A stretch of 33,014 nucleotides of DNA from Devosia equisanguinis (GCA_945862355.1 CAMAYR010000031.1:1-33014); one strand, 5' to 3'; shown: positions 8,503-16,245, counted from the first letter of the stretch. Program-made: numbers and translations. The notes: generated from the letters alone by a model not told the origin.

Positions 8503-9296
8503 ACGCGCTTCGCTCGTGTGCCTACGTCGGAACGGTAGTCCACAAGCGGCTAGAGCCGCGCCGTCACGCATTCTCCTATCGTGTCTTCGCGCTGTGCCTC
8601 GACGTCGACGAGATCGCGGAGGTGAGCCGCCGCCTGCGTCTGTTCTCGCGCGGTCGCTTTAATCTGATGAGCTTCCACGATGCCGACCACGGCGACGGCT
8701 CCGCCACCGATATCGCCACCCATATCCGCAAGGTTTTCGACGGGGCCGGCCTCGGCAGCTTCGGCGCACGCGTGGAGCTCGTGTGCTATCCGCGGCTGTT
8801 CGGCTATGTGTTCAATCCACTCAGCGTCTACTTCGGGCGCGACACGCAAGGTCGGCTCGGCGCCATCGCTTATGAAGTGTCGAACACGCTCGGCGAGCGC
8901 CGCAGTTATGTCATCCCCGTCTCCCCTGATCGCAGTGACGATGCGAGCGTCATTGCCCAGCACTGCGACAAGCAGCTCTACGTCTCCCCCTTCACGGGGC
9001 CTTCGGGAAGCTACGGCTTCCACATCGTGCCGCCGGGCGAGACCGTTGTTCTGGGCGTCGACTTCCGCGAGGAGGGCCGGCCCGTTCTGAAGACCCACTT
9101 CCGCGGCACGCGCCGGCCGCTCGGCGATGGCGCGATTGCAGGTCTGCTGCTGCGTCATCCCCTGATGACCTTGAAGATCATGGCGGCGATCCACCTTCAG
9201 GCAGCCCGGCTTTGGCTAAAGGGCGTGCCGATTCGGACCTACCATGCCTCGCCGCGCTACGCCGTTACGACGGTAGCGGCCCCCTCGAGCGAGTGA
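8499..9296 (+). CDS. DUF1365 protein
   Basis: A 265-residue DUF1365 member with the conserved opening YVGTVVHKRLEPRRHAFSYRVF. It also has RFNLMSFHDADHGDG, YPRLFGYVFNPLSVYF and KQLYVSPF, and a C-terminal helical region with a hydrophobic stretch (LRHPLMTLKIMAAIHLQAARLW). The function is unknown. The family is nearly always encoded between the FAD oxidoreductase and the Cfa-like gene, as here, which suggests a role in fatty-acyl modification. The start overlaps the upstream stop (ATGA), and the Cfa-like gene begins four bases after its stop. No signal peptide is seen. Confidence 0.88.
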   Translation: MNALRSCAYVGTVVHKRLEPRRHAFSYRVFALCLDVDEIAEVSRRLRLFSRGRFNLMSFHDADHGDGSATDIATHIRKVFDGAGLGSFGARVELVCYPRLFGYVFNPLSVYFGRDTQGRLGAIAYEVSNTLGERRSYVIPVSPDRSDDASVIAQHCDKQLYVSPFTGPSGSYGFHIVPPGETVVLGVDFREEGRPVLKTHFRGTRRPLGDGAIAGLLLRHPLMTLKIMAAIHLQAARLWLKGVPIRTYHASPRYAVTTVAAPSSE

Positions 9297-9300
9297 ACGA

Positions 9301-10572
9301 ATGTCGGACAACTTCACGATCGCTGTGCATGATGCCGGGATGCTGCTGGAGGCTCGCGGCAGCGGGCTTCGTCGGCTGATCGACGCTACGCTTCTCGACG
9401 CGCTGGCATCGAGCCTCGGCACTGGCCTCGTCGGCCGCCTTCGCCTCACGCTCCCCTCGGGTCGTACCGCACTGCTCGGCAAGGGCGCCGGCTGCGAGGT
9501 GGCCCTGTCCCTGCGATCCTATCGTGCGATCAGGAAGATGATGCACCGGGGCCTGCTCGGATTTGCCGAGGCCTATCTCGCCGGCGACTTCGAGACCGAT
9601 AGCCTCGACGATCTCTTTCGATTCTTTTTCGACAATGAAGCCATGATCTCGCGTGCCCTGCCGGGCCTGTTGCGCAGCGCTTCGCGCGATCGCTCGTTTC
9701 ACACGAGGCGGCGCAACACGCGCACGGGCAGCCGCCGTAACATCGCCGCGCACTATGATCTGGGCAATGACTTCTACAAGCAGTGGCTCGATCCGAGCAT
9801 GCTTTATTCAAGCGCGATCTACCGTGGGCAGAATGCTTCGCTGGACGAGGCACAGTCCATCAAGACTGCGGTGATCCTCGACGCGCTCGACCTTCAGGAA
9901 GGCAGTTCGGTTCTCGAGATCGGCTGCGGCTGGGGCGCTGTCGCCGAGGCGATCGCGGGCCATGGCGCAATCGTGCGCGCCATCACCATCTCCGAGCAGC
10001 AACTGCTGGCAGCCAGGGCGCGCATCGCCGAGGCGGGGCTGGCCGCGCGCGCGCAAGTCGCATTCGAGGACTATCGCGACACCGTTGGTCACTTTGACCG
10101 GATCGTCTCTGTCGAGATGATCGAGGCGGTTGGCGAGGACAACTGGCCGGCCTATTTTCGCACAATTCACGATCGGCTGCGCCCCGGTGGGCACGCGGTC
10201 ATCCAGGCGATCACGATCCGTGACGATCTCTACGACGGCTACCGCGCCAAGCCTGATTTCATCCAGCGCTACATCTTCCCGGGCGGCATGTTGCCTACGG
10301 TTGCGATGCTCGAGCGGCACGGCTGCGCTGCAGGTCTCGGCTTCGAGGAGGTCGAGCGCTTCGGCTCATCTTATGCATTGACGTTGGCGGAATGGCAGTC
10401 CCGGTTTTCCGCCGCTTGGCCCCGCATCGAGGCGCTGGGCTTCGATGGCCGGTTCCGCCGCATGTGGGAATACTACCTCAGCTACTGCCGCGTCGGCTTC
10501 GAGCGCGGCACCATCGACGTCGGGCTCTATCGCTTCACGAAGCCTTCCGCAACTGCATCGTCCGAGCTCTGA
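9301..10572 (+). CDS. Cfa-family SAM-dependent fatty-acyl phospholipid methyltransferase (UfaM-like)
   Basis: A 423-residue member of the cyclopropane-fatty-acyl-phospholipid synthase family, which methylates double bonds of membrane lipids using S-adenosylmethionine. HYDLGNDFYKQWLDPSMLYS lies at about 151-170, the SAM motif VLEIGCGWG at about 204-212, and YIFPGGMLP and YYLSYCRVGF near the end. By eye alignment with E. coli Cfa, the bicarbonate ligands Cys139, Glu239 and His266 correspond to Ser171, Glu275 and Gln302, so two of these three are changed; Tyr358 is kept. This favours a methyl-transferring UfaM-like enzyme over a true cyclopropane synthase. It is the last gene of the tight FAD-DUF1365-cfa operon under a sigma-E promoter. 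Confidence 0.87.
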   Translation: MSDNFTIAVHDAGMLLEARGSGLRRLIDATLLDALASSLGTGLVGRLRLTLPSGRTALLGKGAGCEVALSLRSYRAIRKMMHRGLLGFAEAYLAGDFETDSLDDLFRFFFDNEAMISRALPGLLRSASRDRSFHTRRRNTRTGSRRNIAAHYDLGNDFYKQWLDPSMLYSSAIYRGQNASLDEAQSIKTAVILDALDLQEGSSVLEIGCGWGAVAEAIAGHGAIVRAITISEQQLLAARARIAEAGLAARAQVAFEDYRDTVGHFDRIVSVEMIEAVGEDNWPAYFRTIHDRLRPGGHAVIQAITIRDDLYDGYRAKPDFIQRYIFPGGMLPTVAMLERHGCAAGLGFEEVERFGSSYALTLAEWQSRFSAAWPRIEALGFDGRFRRMWEYYLSYCRVGFERGTIDVGLYRFTKPSATASSEL

Positions 10573-10621
10573 CAGGATACGGACAGCGAGAAAGTCGTGC
10601 ACGCATCTCGTGTGATGATCG

Positions 10622-10664
10622 AGAAATTCGCTACCGCTCCCAGCAATCGTTCGAGCGAATTTCT
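10622..10664 (+). terminator. inverted repeat downstream of the cfa-like gene
   Basis: Perfect 11-bp arms AGAAATTCGCT (10622-10632) and AGCGAATTTCT (10654-10664) around a 21-base loop, about 50 bases after the cfa-like stop and before DUF3833. There is no T-run, so it may be an attenuator or operator rather than an intrinsic terminator. Confidence 0.35.
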
Positions 10665-10787
10665 GGATTTGGATCGCACTAGCAACTCTCTGATGCCAGT
10701 GTCCCTCTTGTTTCCGAAGTTAGCACGAGTGCTTGCGGCAGGGTGGATGCGAACTTCGGAACCGGGACACCAGGAAGGTACGTCGCC

Positions 10788-11297
10788 ATGCCCAATGACA
10801 TGAGGTCAGCTCAAGCCTCCCCGGTCTTCGATCCCACTACGTTCCTGGAGGGGCAAACCCTGGCGTGGGGGATATTCGAGGATCGTTTCGGTCGCGTGCG
10901 GCGCCGCTTCAGCGTCGAGATGAGCGGCCGCTGGGAAGGGGCGGTGTTCTATCTGGAGGAGACTTTCCTCTACGATGACGGCACCACCGAGAAGAGGGTT
11001 TGGCGCATCGTACCGGAAGCCAAAGGCCGCTTCACCGCGACCTGCGCTGACTGCGTTGGTACGGCACGCGGCGAATGCGACGCCAATACTATTCGCATGT
11101 CGTACCGCTTCCGGCTCAGGCTCGAAAATCGGACGATCGACGTCGACTTCGACGATCGGATCTATCTCGTATCCGACGCCATCGCCGTCAATCGCGCAGT
11201 GATGCGCAAATGGGGTGTGCGGTTGGGCGCGGTCTCACTGTTCTTCCATCGCGGAGATGTCGGACAGGACATCCGCCAGGCGGCAGCCGCCGCCTGA
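10788..11297 (+). CDS. DUF3833 protein
   Basis: A 169-residue protein of the DUF3833 family, often found with DUF1365/Cfa genes. It shows the family core FDPTTFLEGQTLAWGIFEDRFGRVRRRFSVEM and EETFLYDDGTTEKRVWRI, and ends VNRAVMRKWGVRLGAVSLFFHR. It is predicted to be mostly beta and is possibly a lipid-binding barrel. The start at 10788 follows AGGAAGG (10772-10778); an upstream in-frame start at 10743 has no such site. Many relatives are lipoproteins, but no lipobox is visible here. The gap of about 215 bases to the cfa-like gene contains a stem-loop and no clear TGATCC promoter, so its link to the operon is unproven. Confidence 0.8.
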   Translation: MPNDMRSAQASPVFDPTTFLEGQTLAWGIFEDRFGRVRRRFSVEMSGRWEGAVFYLEETFLYDDGTTEKRVWRIVPEAKGRFTATCADCVGTARGECDANTIRMSYRFRLRLENRTIDVDFDDRIYLVSDAIAVNRAVMRKWGVRLGAVSLFFHRGDVGQDIRQAAAAA

Positions 11298-11365
11298 TGA
11301 TGGAGGCCAAGACGAAAAATAGAATGACGCCTTGTTTCACTGGCCGCCCTGATCGACGGCCGCGC

Positions 11366-12115
11366 TCAAGGCTCGAGCCGGCCGGCTATGCGCAGGTACA
11401 ACCCGGTGGGTAAAATTCGGAGGAGCTTAAGCATCGCCACGAGCTGCCAGGGAAATGCGATCTCGAACTTGCCCTTCTCCAGCCCGCGGATCATCCGCGC
11501 CGCGGCATCATCTGGCTTGATGATGAAGGGCATAGGAAAATCGTTCACCGCCGTCATCGGCGTCTCGACGAAGCCCGGATTGACGAGGCTGACGACGATG
11601 CCATGACGCGACAACTCTAGCCGCAACGTCTCCGCCAGATTGATGACCGCTGCCTTGGTCGGCGCATAGGCCGCGGATTGGGGCAGCCCGCGATAGCCCG
11701 CGACCGAGGCGACGAGGGCGATCTGTCCCCTTCCCGCCGAGATCATGGCCGGAATCAATGGTTCGAGCGCATTGACGATGCCGAGATAGTTGACCTCGAT
11801 GGACCGGGTGGCGAGGCGCGCGTCGTAGGCGCTCGACTTCATCGGATGCCAGACGCCCGCATTGAGCACGGCGAGATCTACCGGACCGATCGCGTCGACG
11901 ACACGCCGGTAGCCCGCCGCCACGTCATCGAGGCTGGTAACGTCGAACGGTACGGCAACGATGCGACTGTCGGCGCGGGCAAGGTCGGCGAGCTTGTCGA
12001 CCGATCGCGCGGAGGCTGCAACCTTGACCCCGCGCGCAGCAAGCTGAAGGGCCAGCTCCCGGCCGATGCCGGTGCTGGCCCCTGTAATCCAAGCCGACCT
12101 CCAATGCGCGACCAT
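11366..12115 (-). CDS. Short-chain dehydrogenase/reductase of the rpoE-chrR operon
   Basis: A classical SDR of 249 residues using NAD(P)H. The cofactor motif is ITGASTGIGRELAL (TGxxxGIG), with LNAG (NAG motif), catalytic Ser in LVASVAGYRG, and Tyr-Lys in AAYAPTKAAV. NPGFVETPM follows the active site. A C-terminal hydrophobic stretch (LVAMLKLLRILPTGLYL) may associate with the membrane. The start at 12115 lies five bases after the chrR stop, so it is the third gene of rpoE-chrR-SDR. Its place in the ChrR regulon suggests a lipid or carbonyl substrate produced by photo-oxidation, which is inference. Confidence 0.88.
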   Translation of the reverse strand: MVAHWRSAWITGASTGIGRELALQLAARGVKVAASARSVDKLADLARADSRIVAVPFDVTSLDDVAAGYRRVVDAIGPVDLAVLNAGVWHPMKSSAYDARLATRSIEVNYLGIVNALEPLIPAMISAGRGQIALVASVAGYRGLPQSAAYAPTKAAVINLAETLRLELSRHGIVVSLVNPGFVETPMTAVNDFPMPFIIKPDDAAARMIRGLEKGKFEIAFPWQLVAMLKLLRILPTGLYLRIAGRLEP

Positions 12116-12120
12116 GATCG

Positions 12121-12774
12121 CTACATCCCGGTCCACGGCTGTAGCAGCTTGCCGACGATACTCTTGAACCTCGCAGGCCGCTCGCTCGCGATCAGACACA
12201 CGCATCCAACTATCTTGTCAGCGACCGGCCTATGCTCGACGTCCTCGTCGGCGTCCTGCAGATCGCCGCGACGGTATTCGCCCGTTTCATCGGCGTAGGC
12301 CCCGTCGAGTACGAGCGTCAGCTCCGAGCCGCCGTGTCCGTGGTCGGGCATCTCTCGCCCCGGCCCGATCTTCAGTAGCCGCAGATCGCCTTCCACGCCG
12401 GCCGACAGCTCCAGCCGGTGGTGCCAAACCCCCGGGCCGAGGCGCTTCCACGGTATCGTGTCGAAGCCCAGCCCATAAACCTGGGCGATCGGCGCCGGCA
12501 GATGGTCCGGTCTACGACGCTCCACAACTGGAGCGTCTGTGAGGGCCTCGCACTCCAGCGGGCGCTTCGGGATCCGGATCGCTGGTCCGACGGCCGGGGC
12601 AAGCGAGCCGAGAAGCCCTGCGCCGATCAGCTCCAGATCCTCCACCTCGTGGCGGCAATCCTCGCACATCGAGAGATGCGCCGTGACCACAGCTGCAAGG
12701 GGCTCGCAGAGCGTCCCGGCAGCATAGCTCATGAGAGTAGCGGCTTCGGGATGCCGCCTGATGGTTTCGCTCAT
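12121..12774 (-). CDS. chrR: ChrR, zinc-binding anti-sigma factor of sigma-E
   Basis: ChrR holds sigma-E inactive and releases it when singlet oxygen or organic peroxides appear. The 217-residue product has the N-terminal zinc anti-sigma domain with His8, His33, Cys37 and Cys40 (HLSMCEDC). The C-terminal cupin domain has His145, His147, Glu151 and His181, and a CVC pair at 191/193. Every zinc ligand reported for R. sphaeroides ChrR has a counterpart at matching spacing. It is cytoplasmic, with no membrane segment. Its start overlaps the rpoE stop, which keeps the sigma and anti-sigma factors in balance. Confidence 0.93.
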   Translation of the reverse strand: MSETIRRHPEAATLMSYAAGTLCEPLAAVVTAHLSMCEDCRHEVEDLELIGAGLLGSLAPAVGPAIRIPKRPLECEALTDAPVVERRRPDHLPAPIAQVYGLGFDTIPWKRLGPGVWHHRLELSAGVEGDLRLLKIGPGREMPDHGHGGSELTLVLDGAYADETGEYRRGDLQDADEDVEHRPVADKIVGCVCLIASERPARFKSIVGKLLQPWTGM

Positions 12775-13307
12775 CTCAGATCCTCGAGTGCAGCGCGAAC
12801 TTTCTGATAAGCAAGTCGAATGCGCGATTTAACGGTTCCGAGCGGCAGATTCAGCCGCTCGGCGATCTCACTGTGCGAAAGGCCCTCGATGAACCCCAGC
12901 GTGACGACAACGAGCTGATCGGGTGGCAACTCACGAAGGACCGCCTGGACGCGTGCCTGCCGCTGTCGCAGCGACACGGTCACATCCGGTGGCTCGTCAT
13001 CCGACGGAATGGCGGCAGCCTGCTCGTCCGTAAGCTCCTGCCAGGCGCTCTGCCGTCTCAGCCGGTCGATGCGGAGGTTGCGAGCGATCGTGAAGATCCA
13101 CGTCGTCGCACTGCCCTTCTCGGCGGAATAGAGGGCAGCTTTCCTCCAGACCGTCAGAAGTGTTTCCTGAGCCAACTCCTCGGCCAGCGCGGGATCGGCG
13201 CCTTGACGCATCATGTAGCTGCGGATCTTCGGGGCGTACTCCTCGAACAGCTGTCGGAATGCTTGATCACTGCGATCCGTCGCGATTCTGGAAAGAAGGT
13301 CGGTCAT
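12771..13307 (-). CDS. rpoE: RNA polymerase ECF sigma factor sigma-E (ECF11, ChrR-linked)
   Basis: A 178-residue ECF sigma factor that directs the singlet-oxygen response. Region 2 carries FRQLFEEYAPKIRSYMMRQG, AEELAQETLLTVWRKA and ATTWIFTIARNLRIDRLRR. Region 4 carries LRELPPDQLVVVTLGFIEGLSHSEIAERLNLPLGTVKSRIRLAY, which contains the -35-binding helix. The start at 13307 gives MTDLLSRIATDRSDQAF, fitting the family; an extension to 13373 is possible but unlikely. It overlaps chrR by four bases. A TGATCC-N18-TAGTCG promoter upstream suggests autoregulation, as in R. sphaeroides. Confidence 0.93.
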   Translation of the reverse strand: MTDLLSRIATDRSDQAFRQLFEEYAPKIRSYMMRQGADPALAEELAQETLLTVWRKAALYSAEKGSATTWIFTIARNLRIDRLRRQSAWQELTDEQAAAIPSDDEPPDVTVSLRQRQARVQAVLRELPPDQLVVVTLGFIEGLSHSEIAERLNLPLGTVKSRIRLAYQKVRAALEDLR

Positions 13308-13397
13308 CAGTCCCCGGGAATGTGAACGGACCGGCGCTCGGGCCTTCCGAAGCAGTACCGTAGCTTCCATCATACCGTCCCTCCATCCGCACGCAAC

Positions 13398-13427
13398 CGA
13401 CTACGGGGCGGAGGCGACGCTGGATCA
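13398..13427 (-). promoter_or_regulatory. sigma-E autoregulatory promoter of rpoE-chrR-SDR
   Basis: On the minus strand TGATCC (13427 to 13422), 18 bases, then TAGTCG (13403 to 13398). The -10 is about 90 bases before the rpoE start. Box and spacing equal those upstream of the FAD operon and folE, although the -10 is less close to TAATA. Confidence 0.65.
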
Positions 13428-13476
13428 TCGCTTGTGGCGCAAATCGACTGAGATCCGCATCTTTATGGGGCCGAGC

Positions 13477-13506
13477 TGATCCGCAACCGTTGGTTGCGCG
13501 TTCATC
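13477..13506 (+). promoter_or_regulatory. weak sigma-E-like promoter before DUF2177
   Basis: TGATCC (13477-13482) with TTCATC after 18 bases (13501-13506). The -35 is perfect but the -10 lacks the TA start, so activity is doubtful. It lies 34 bases before the DUF2177 start and divergent from the rpoE promoter. Confidence 0.35.
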
Positions 13507-13539
13507 TGATGTGACCAGCCCGTCCAGGAAAGGTGCGCT

Positions 13540-13968
13540 ATGACCTCGCAGAACATGACCTCGCTGAAGCAGATCACTCTCGTCTACGCAGCCACGCTGG
13601 CCACCTTCGTCGCCATCGATGCCGTTTGGCTCACGCAGGTCGCCATCCACCAGTTCACGATCGCCCTGGGCGACATGCTGCGTCCCGTGCCCGATGTCGG
13701 AGCAGTAGTGGCCTTCTATCTGGTCTACACGGCAGGGCTTGTCTATCTCGCGGTGCGCCCGAGCATTCTCGAGGGTTCCGTCGCCGGGGCCGCTGTGAAG
13801 GGCGCAGTTCTCGGTCTGACGGCCTACGCCACCTTCGACCTGACCAACCTTGCCGTTCTGAAGGGCTGGACGCCGGGGTTGGCAGCGCTCGACATCGCCT
13901 GGGGCACGGTTTTGACGGCAGTTTCCGCCGCAATCGGCTGCTGGATCGGGTTACGGTTCCGCTCGTGA
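13540..13968 (+). CDS. DUF2177 integral membrane protein
   Basis: A 142-residue membrane protein with four predicted helices: about 10-30, 53-73, 82-105 and 118-138. It has the DUF2177 signatures YAATLATFVAIDAVWL and AYATFDLTNLAVLKGWTPGLAALDIAWG. The function is unknown. The family recurs in ChrR/sigma-E and Cfa gene clusters, where it may act on membrane lipids. The start follows GGAAAGG (about 13528-13534). It faces the BLUF gene, with only 16 bases between the stops. Confidence 0.85.
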   Translation: MTSQNMTSLKQITLVYAATLATFVAIDAVWLTQVAIHQFTIALGDMLRPVPDVGAVVAFYLVYTAGLVYLAVRPSILEGSVAGAAVKGAVLGLTAYATFDLTNLAVLKGWTPGLAALDIAWGTVLTAVSAAIGCWIGLRFRS

Positions 13969-13984
13969 GCCTGCCGGCCTCAGA

Positions 13985-14410
13985 TCAACCGCGGCTGGCG
14001 ATCGAGCCGGCCGCGGCAAGCTCCATGAGTAGCGCCAAAGTGGCGCTGCCCGGCATGTTGAACGGGTTGAGCTCGGCGCGAATCGAGTATTTGAGGAGGG
14101 AGGCTGAATTGACGGTATCGAGGTTGACCCTGCCCATGCTCCAGTTGCCGAAGTGGCGCTCGGCGATCTCCTCGAACATGAGCACCTGCAGACCGCTATG
14201 TCGGTTGTCGCTGTAGATGGTGCCGAGTAGGTCGCTGACGATTTCCCGCCCGCCCTCGAGTGCCTGCACGAACGTGCCGTTGCTGTAGCAGAGCAGGCCC
14301 GTGACCCCACGCGGGAAGTTGTTCTTTCGCGATTTCTCGAGGATGCGGTCGAGAGCACCGACGGCTATCGGCTCGACGGCACGGCTGGCATAGAGGCAAC
14401 GAACGAGCAT
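13985..14410 (-). CDS. Stand-alone BLUF-domain blue-light photoreceptor
   Basis: A 141-residue protein made almost entirely of a BLUF domain, which binds FAD and senses blue light. The key residues are Tyr7 (VRCLYAS), Asn31 (KNNFPRGVTG), Gln49 (TFVQALEG), Trp90 and Met92 (GNWSMGRV). These match AppA Tyr21, Asn45, Gln63, Trp104 and Met106 with a constant offset of 14, so it should be photoactive. A short C-terminal helix region (about 110-141) has no output domain, so it must signal by protein contact. It lies 11 bases after the folE stop, in an operon with a sigma-E-type promoter. The partner is unknown. Confidence 0.92.
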   Translation of the reverse strand: MLVRCLYASRAVEPIAVGALDRILEKSRKNNFPRGVTGLLCYSNGTFVQALEGGREIVSDLLGTIYSDNRHSGLQVLMFEEIAERHFGNWSMGRVNLDTVNSASLLKYSIRAELNPFNMPGSATLALLMELAAAGSIASRG

Positions 14411-14421
14411 GGCTGGCGCCC

Positions 14422-15135
14422 TCAGGCTTTGAGATTGATGATCGCAAGGAACTCGCGACGCAGAGCGGCATCCTTCAGGAACGAGCCGCGCATTATGCTG
14501 TTTACCATTTTCGACCCGGTATCCTTCACGCCCCGCCAGTGCATGCAGAAATGATCTGCCTCCATGACGACGGCGAGGCCGTCCGGCTTCACCAGCTCCA
14601 TCAGCAGGTCGGCCATTTGCGTGATGGCCTCCTCCTGGATCTGCGGCCGGCTCATGATCCAGTCGGCAAGCCGGGCATACTTCGACAGTCCGATGAGGTT
14701 GGAGTGCTGGTTGGGCATCACGCCGATCCACAACCGCCCCATGATCGGCACGAGGTGATGGCTGCAGGCGCTGCGCACGGTCACCGGTCCAACGATCATC
14801 AGCTCGTTCAGGCTGGCGGCATTGGGGAACTCCGTCACCGGCGGCGCGCGGTGAAAGCGCCCGCGGAACACCTCGTTGATGTACATCCGAGCGACCCGGC
14901 GCGCCGTGCCCTGGGTGTTGTGGTCGCTGTCGGTATCGATGATCAGGCTCTCGAGCACGCCTTGCATCTTGCCGGCGACCTCGTCGAGCAGTGTGTCGAT
15001 CTCGCCGGGCTCGATGAAGTCCGCGATGTTGTCGTTGGCGTGGAAGCGCTGCCCGTTCTGCAGGATACGCTGCCGGATACGCTCGGATATCGGCAGTTCG
15101 GGCGGCGCCGTGGTCGGCGGGGAAGTATCGTCCAT
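14422..15135 (-). CDS. folE: GTP cyclohydrolase I (FolE)
   Basis: Converts GTP to 7,8-dihydroneopterin triphosphate, the first step of pterin and folate synthesis. With the ATG at 15135 the product has 237 residues; a TTG at 15219 could extend it. Zinc ligands Cys124, His127 (SACSHHLVP) and Cys197 (ADHFCMHWRG) are present, as are GLSKYARLADW and the C-terminal SKMVNSIMRGSFL. It is divergent: the usual CEHH reads CSHH. It heads an operon with a BLUF photoreceptor and has a near-ideal sigma-E promoter. Extra pterin could supply a folate antenna for photolyase, known in ChrR regulons although no photolyase is in this window. That link is inference. Confidence 0.9.
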   Translation of the reverse strand: MDDTSPPTTAPPELPISERIRQRILQNGQRFHANDNIADFIEPGEIDTLLDEVAGKMQGVLESLIIDTDSDHNTQGTARRVARMYINEVFRGRFHRAPPVTEFPNAASLNELMIVGPVTVRSACSHHLVPIMGRLWIGVMPNQHSNLIGLSKYARLADWIMSRPQIQEEAITQMADLLMELVKPDGLAVVMEADHFCMHWRGVKDTGSKMVNSIMRGSFLKDAALRREFLAIINLKA

Positions 15136-15276
15136 ATCTGGCGGGCCTCGTTTGACGGACGGCGCGGGACGCCGACACTCTGCGCACGAGGCTCGGTGCT
15201 GCCTCGGTTCAGAAGACAAATATCATGATCGGACCGGCATCCTGCGAGGGCTTGGGAGACGGGCCATGTCGATTTT

Positions 15277-15306
15277 TTATTACGACGAACGGAAAACAGC
15301 GGATCA
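15277..15306 (-). promoter_or_regulatory. sigma-E (ECF11/ChrR-type) promoter of folE-BLUF
   Basis: On the minus strand TGATCC (15306 to 15301), 18 bases, then TAATAA (15282 to 15277). It is almost identical to the promoter at 7095. The leader to the ATG at 15135 would be about 135 bases. Confidence 0.72.
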
Positions 15307-15561
15307 CTGGCATTCGACAATCTCGGGGTGCCCACCGTCACCCCACCGATGATGCGGCCGTATCGGCGACCAAGATGGGAACTTAGATCGGCAACCATGC
15401 GCACCCCTCGTGGTTGGCCATACGACAGGATCTCCGCTAGAACACGAGAATGGCGGCGGCTCACCCGGCCACGCCAACTTAGGGCAGGGAGCGGGACAAT
15501 GATCCCTGCACATCTCTCCCGTCGACGCTTCGCAGTCATTGCGGAAAGACAATGCGCTCTT
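15307..15561. other. spacer between the SOUL gene and the folE promoter, no gene seen
   Basis: Together with the folE leader (15136-15306) this makes a gap of about 425 bases between the SOUL stop and the folE start. Apart from the sigma-E promoter, no conserved product, RNA or mobile element is recognisable. Short open frames here lack homology and ribosome sites. Confidence 0.5.
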
Positions 15562-16245
15562 CTACCGGACCAACTCCAGCATCACCTCGTTGCGACGAAA
15601 AAACGGAAGCGTCCAAGGAGGATTATAGAATGCCAGCACAGGCTCGCCCGACGTCGACAACTTGTGCTCCGAAGCATATCGGCGCAGCTCATCAGTGCGC
15701 TCATCGATCGCCTCTTTTGATGCAGATCCAGAGAACTTGATCACGGCAACGTGGCGAGCAGGAATCGGCTTGAAGCTCACGCGAGGATCCGTCGGCGCCG
15801 GCAAGGTCTCCAGTGTCCAGGCTTTCGGCATGATGAAGCTTACGGTCCAGACATCGCCTGTACGCTGCTGCGTCACCGGCGCGGTCATCGCGATGGTCTG
15901 CCTTTGCTGTTGAACGGGTGCCGTCATGGCAATCTTCGCGTTCGGCTTGTTGGCGCCAAAGATGTAGGCGGCAATCAGCCGAAAGCCCTCGTTGATAGCC
16001 GTCTTGCGCTCGCCTTCGACCGCGGCCTCGGCGGCGATCATCGGTCCATAGGAACGGATCTCGATGGCACCGTTGGACGTCGTCACCGCATATTCCGGCT
16101 GTTCAACGCGGCTCATGAGTGGCCCTGCTCCAATTGCGGCGACGACGATGACGATAAGGATTCCGGCCAGGACCCAATAGAGTCGTTTGCGCGACCCCGT
16201 TGCCCGTGGCTTCGTCAGCCGTTCAGTGTCTGGACTTGCGGCCAT
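15562..16245 (-). CDS. SOUL-family haem-binding protein, membrane-anchored
   Basis: A 227-residue SOUL/HBP family protein; members bind haem or tetrapyrroles. A basic N-terminus and one membrane helix (about 21-41, YWVLAGILIVIVVAAIGAG) anchor it, leaving the SOUL domain outside the cytoplasm. The domain shows YAVTTSNGAIEIRSYGPMIAAEA, IAAYIFGANKPNAKIAMTAPV and VAVIKFSGSAS. An internal near-repeat, IAMTAPVQQQRQT then IAMTAPVTQQRTG, is visible. The start follows AAGGGG. SOUL proteins recur near ChrR clusters, where scavenging photosensitising tetrapyrroles would make sense. No TGATCC promoter was found upstream. Confidence 0.87.
   Translation of the reverse strand: MAASPDTERLTKPRATGSRKRLYWVLAGILIVIVVAAIGAGPLMSRVEQPEYAVTTSNGAIEIRSYGPMIAAEAAVEGERKTAINEGFRLIAAYIFGANKPNAKIAMTAPVQQQRQTIAMTAPVTQQRTGDVWTVSFIMPKAWTLETLPAPTDPRVSFKPIPARHVAVIKFSGSASKEAIDERTDELRRYASEHKLSTSGEPVLAFYNPPWTLPFFRRNEVMLELVR

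Noticed and set aside
7129-8571. 480-codon open frame antisense to the FAD oxidoreductase
   Set aside because: The plus strand encodes a well-supported flavoprotein; the antisense product has shadow composition and no recognisable domain.
13477-13506. full-strength sigma-E promoter for DUF2177
   Set aside because: The -35 is perfect but the -10 at the right spacing reads TTCATC; kept only as a weak candidate.
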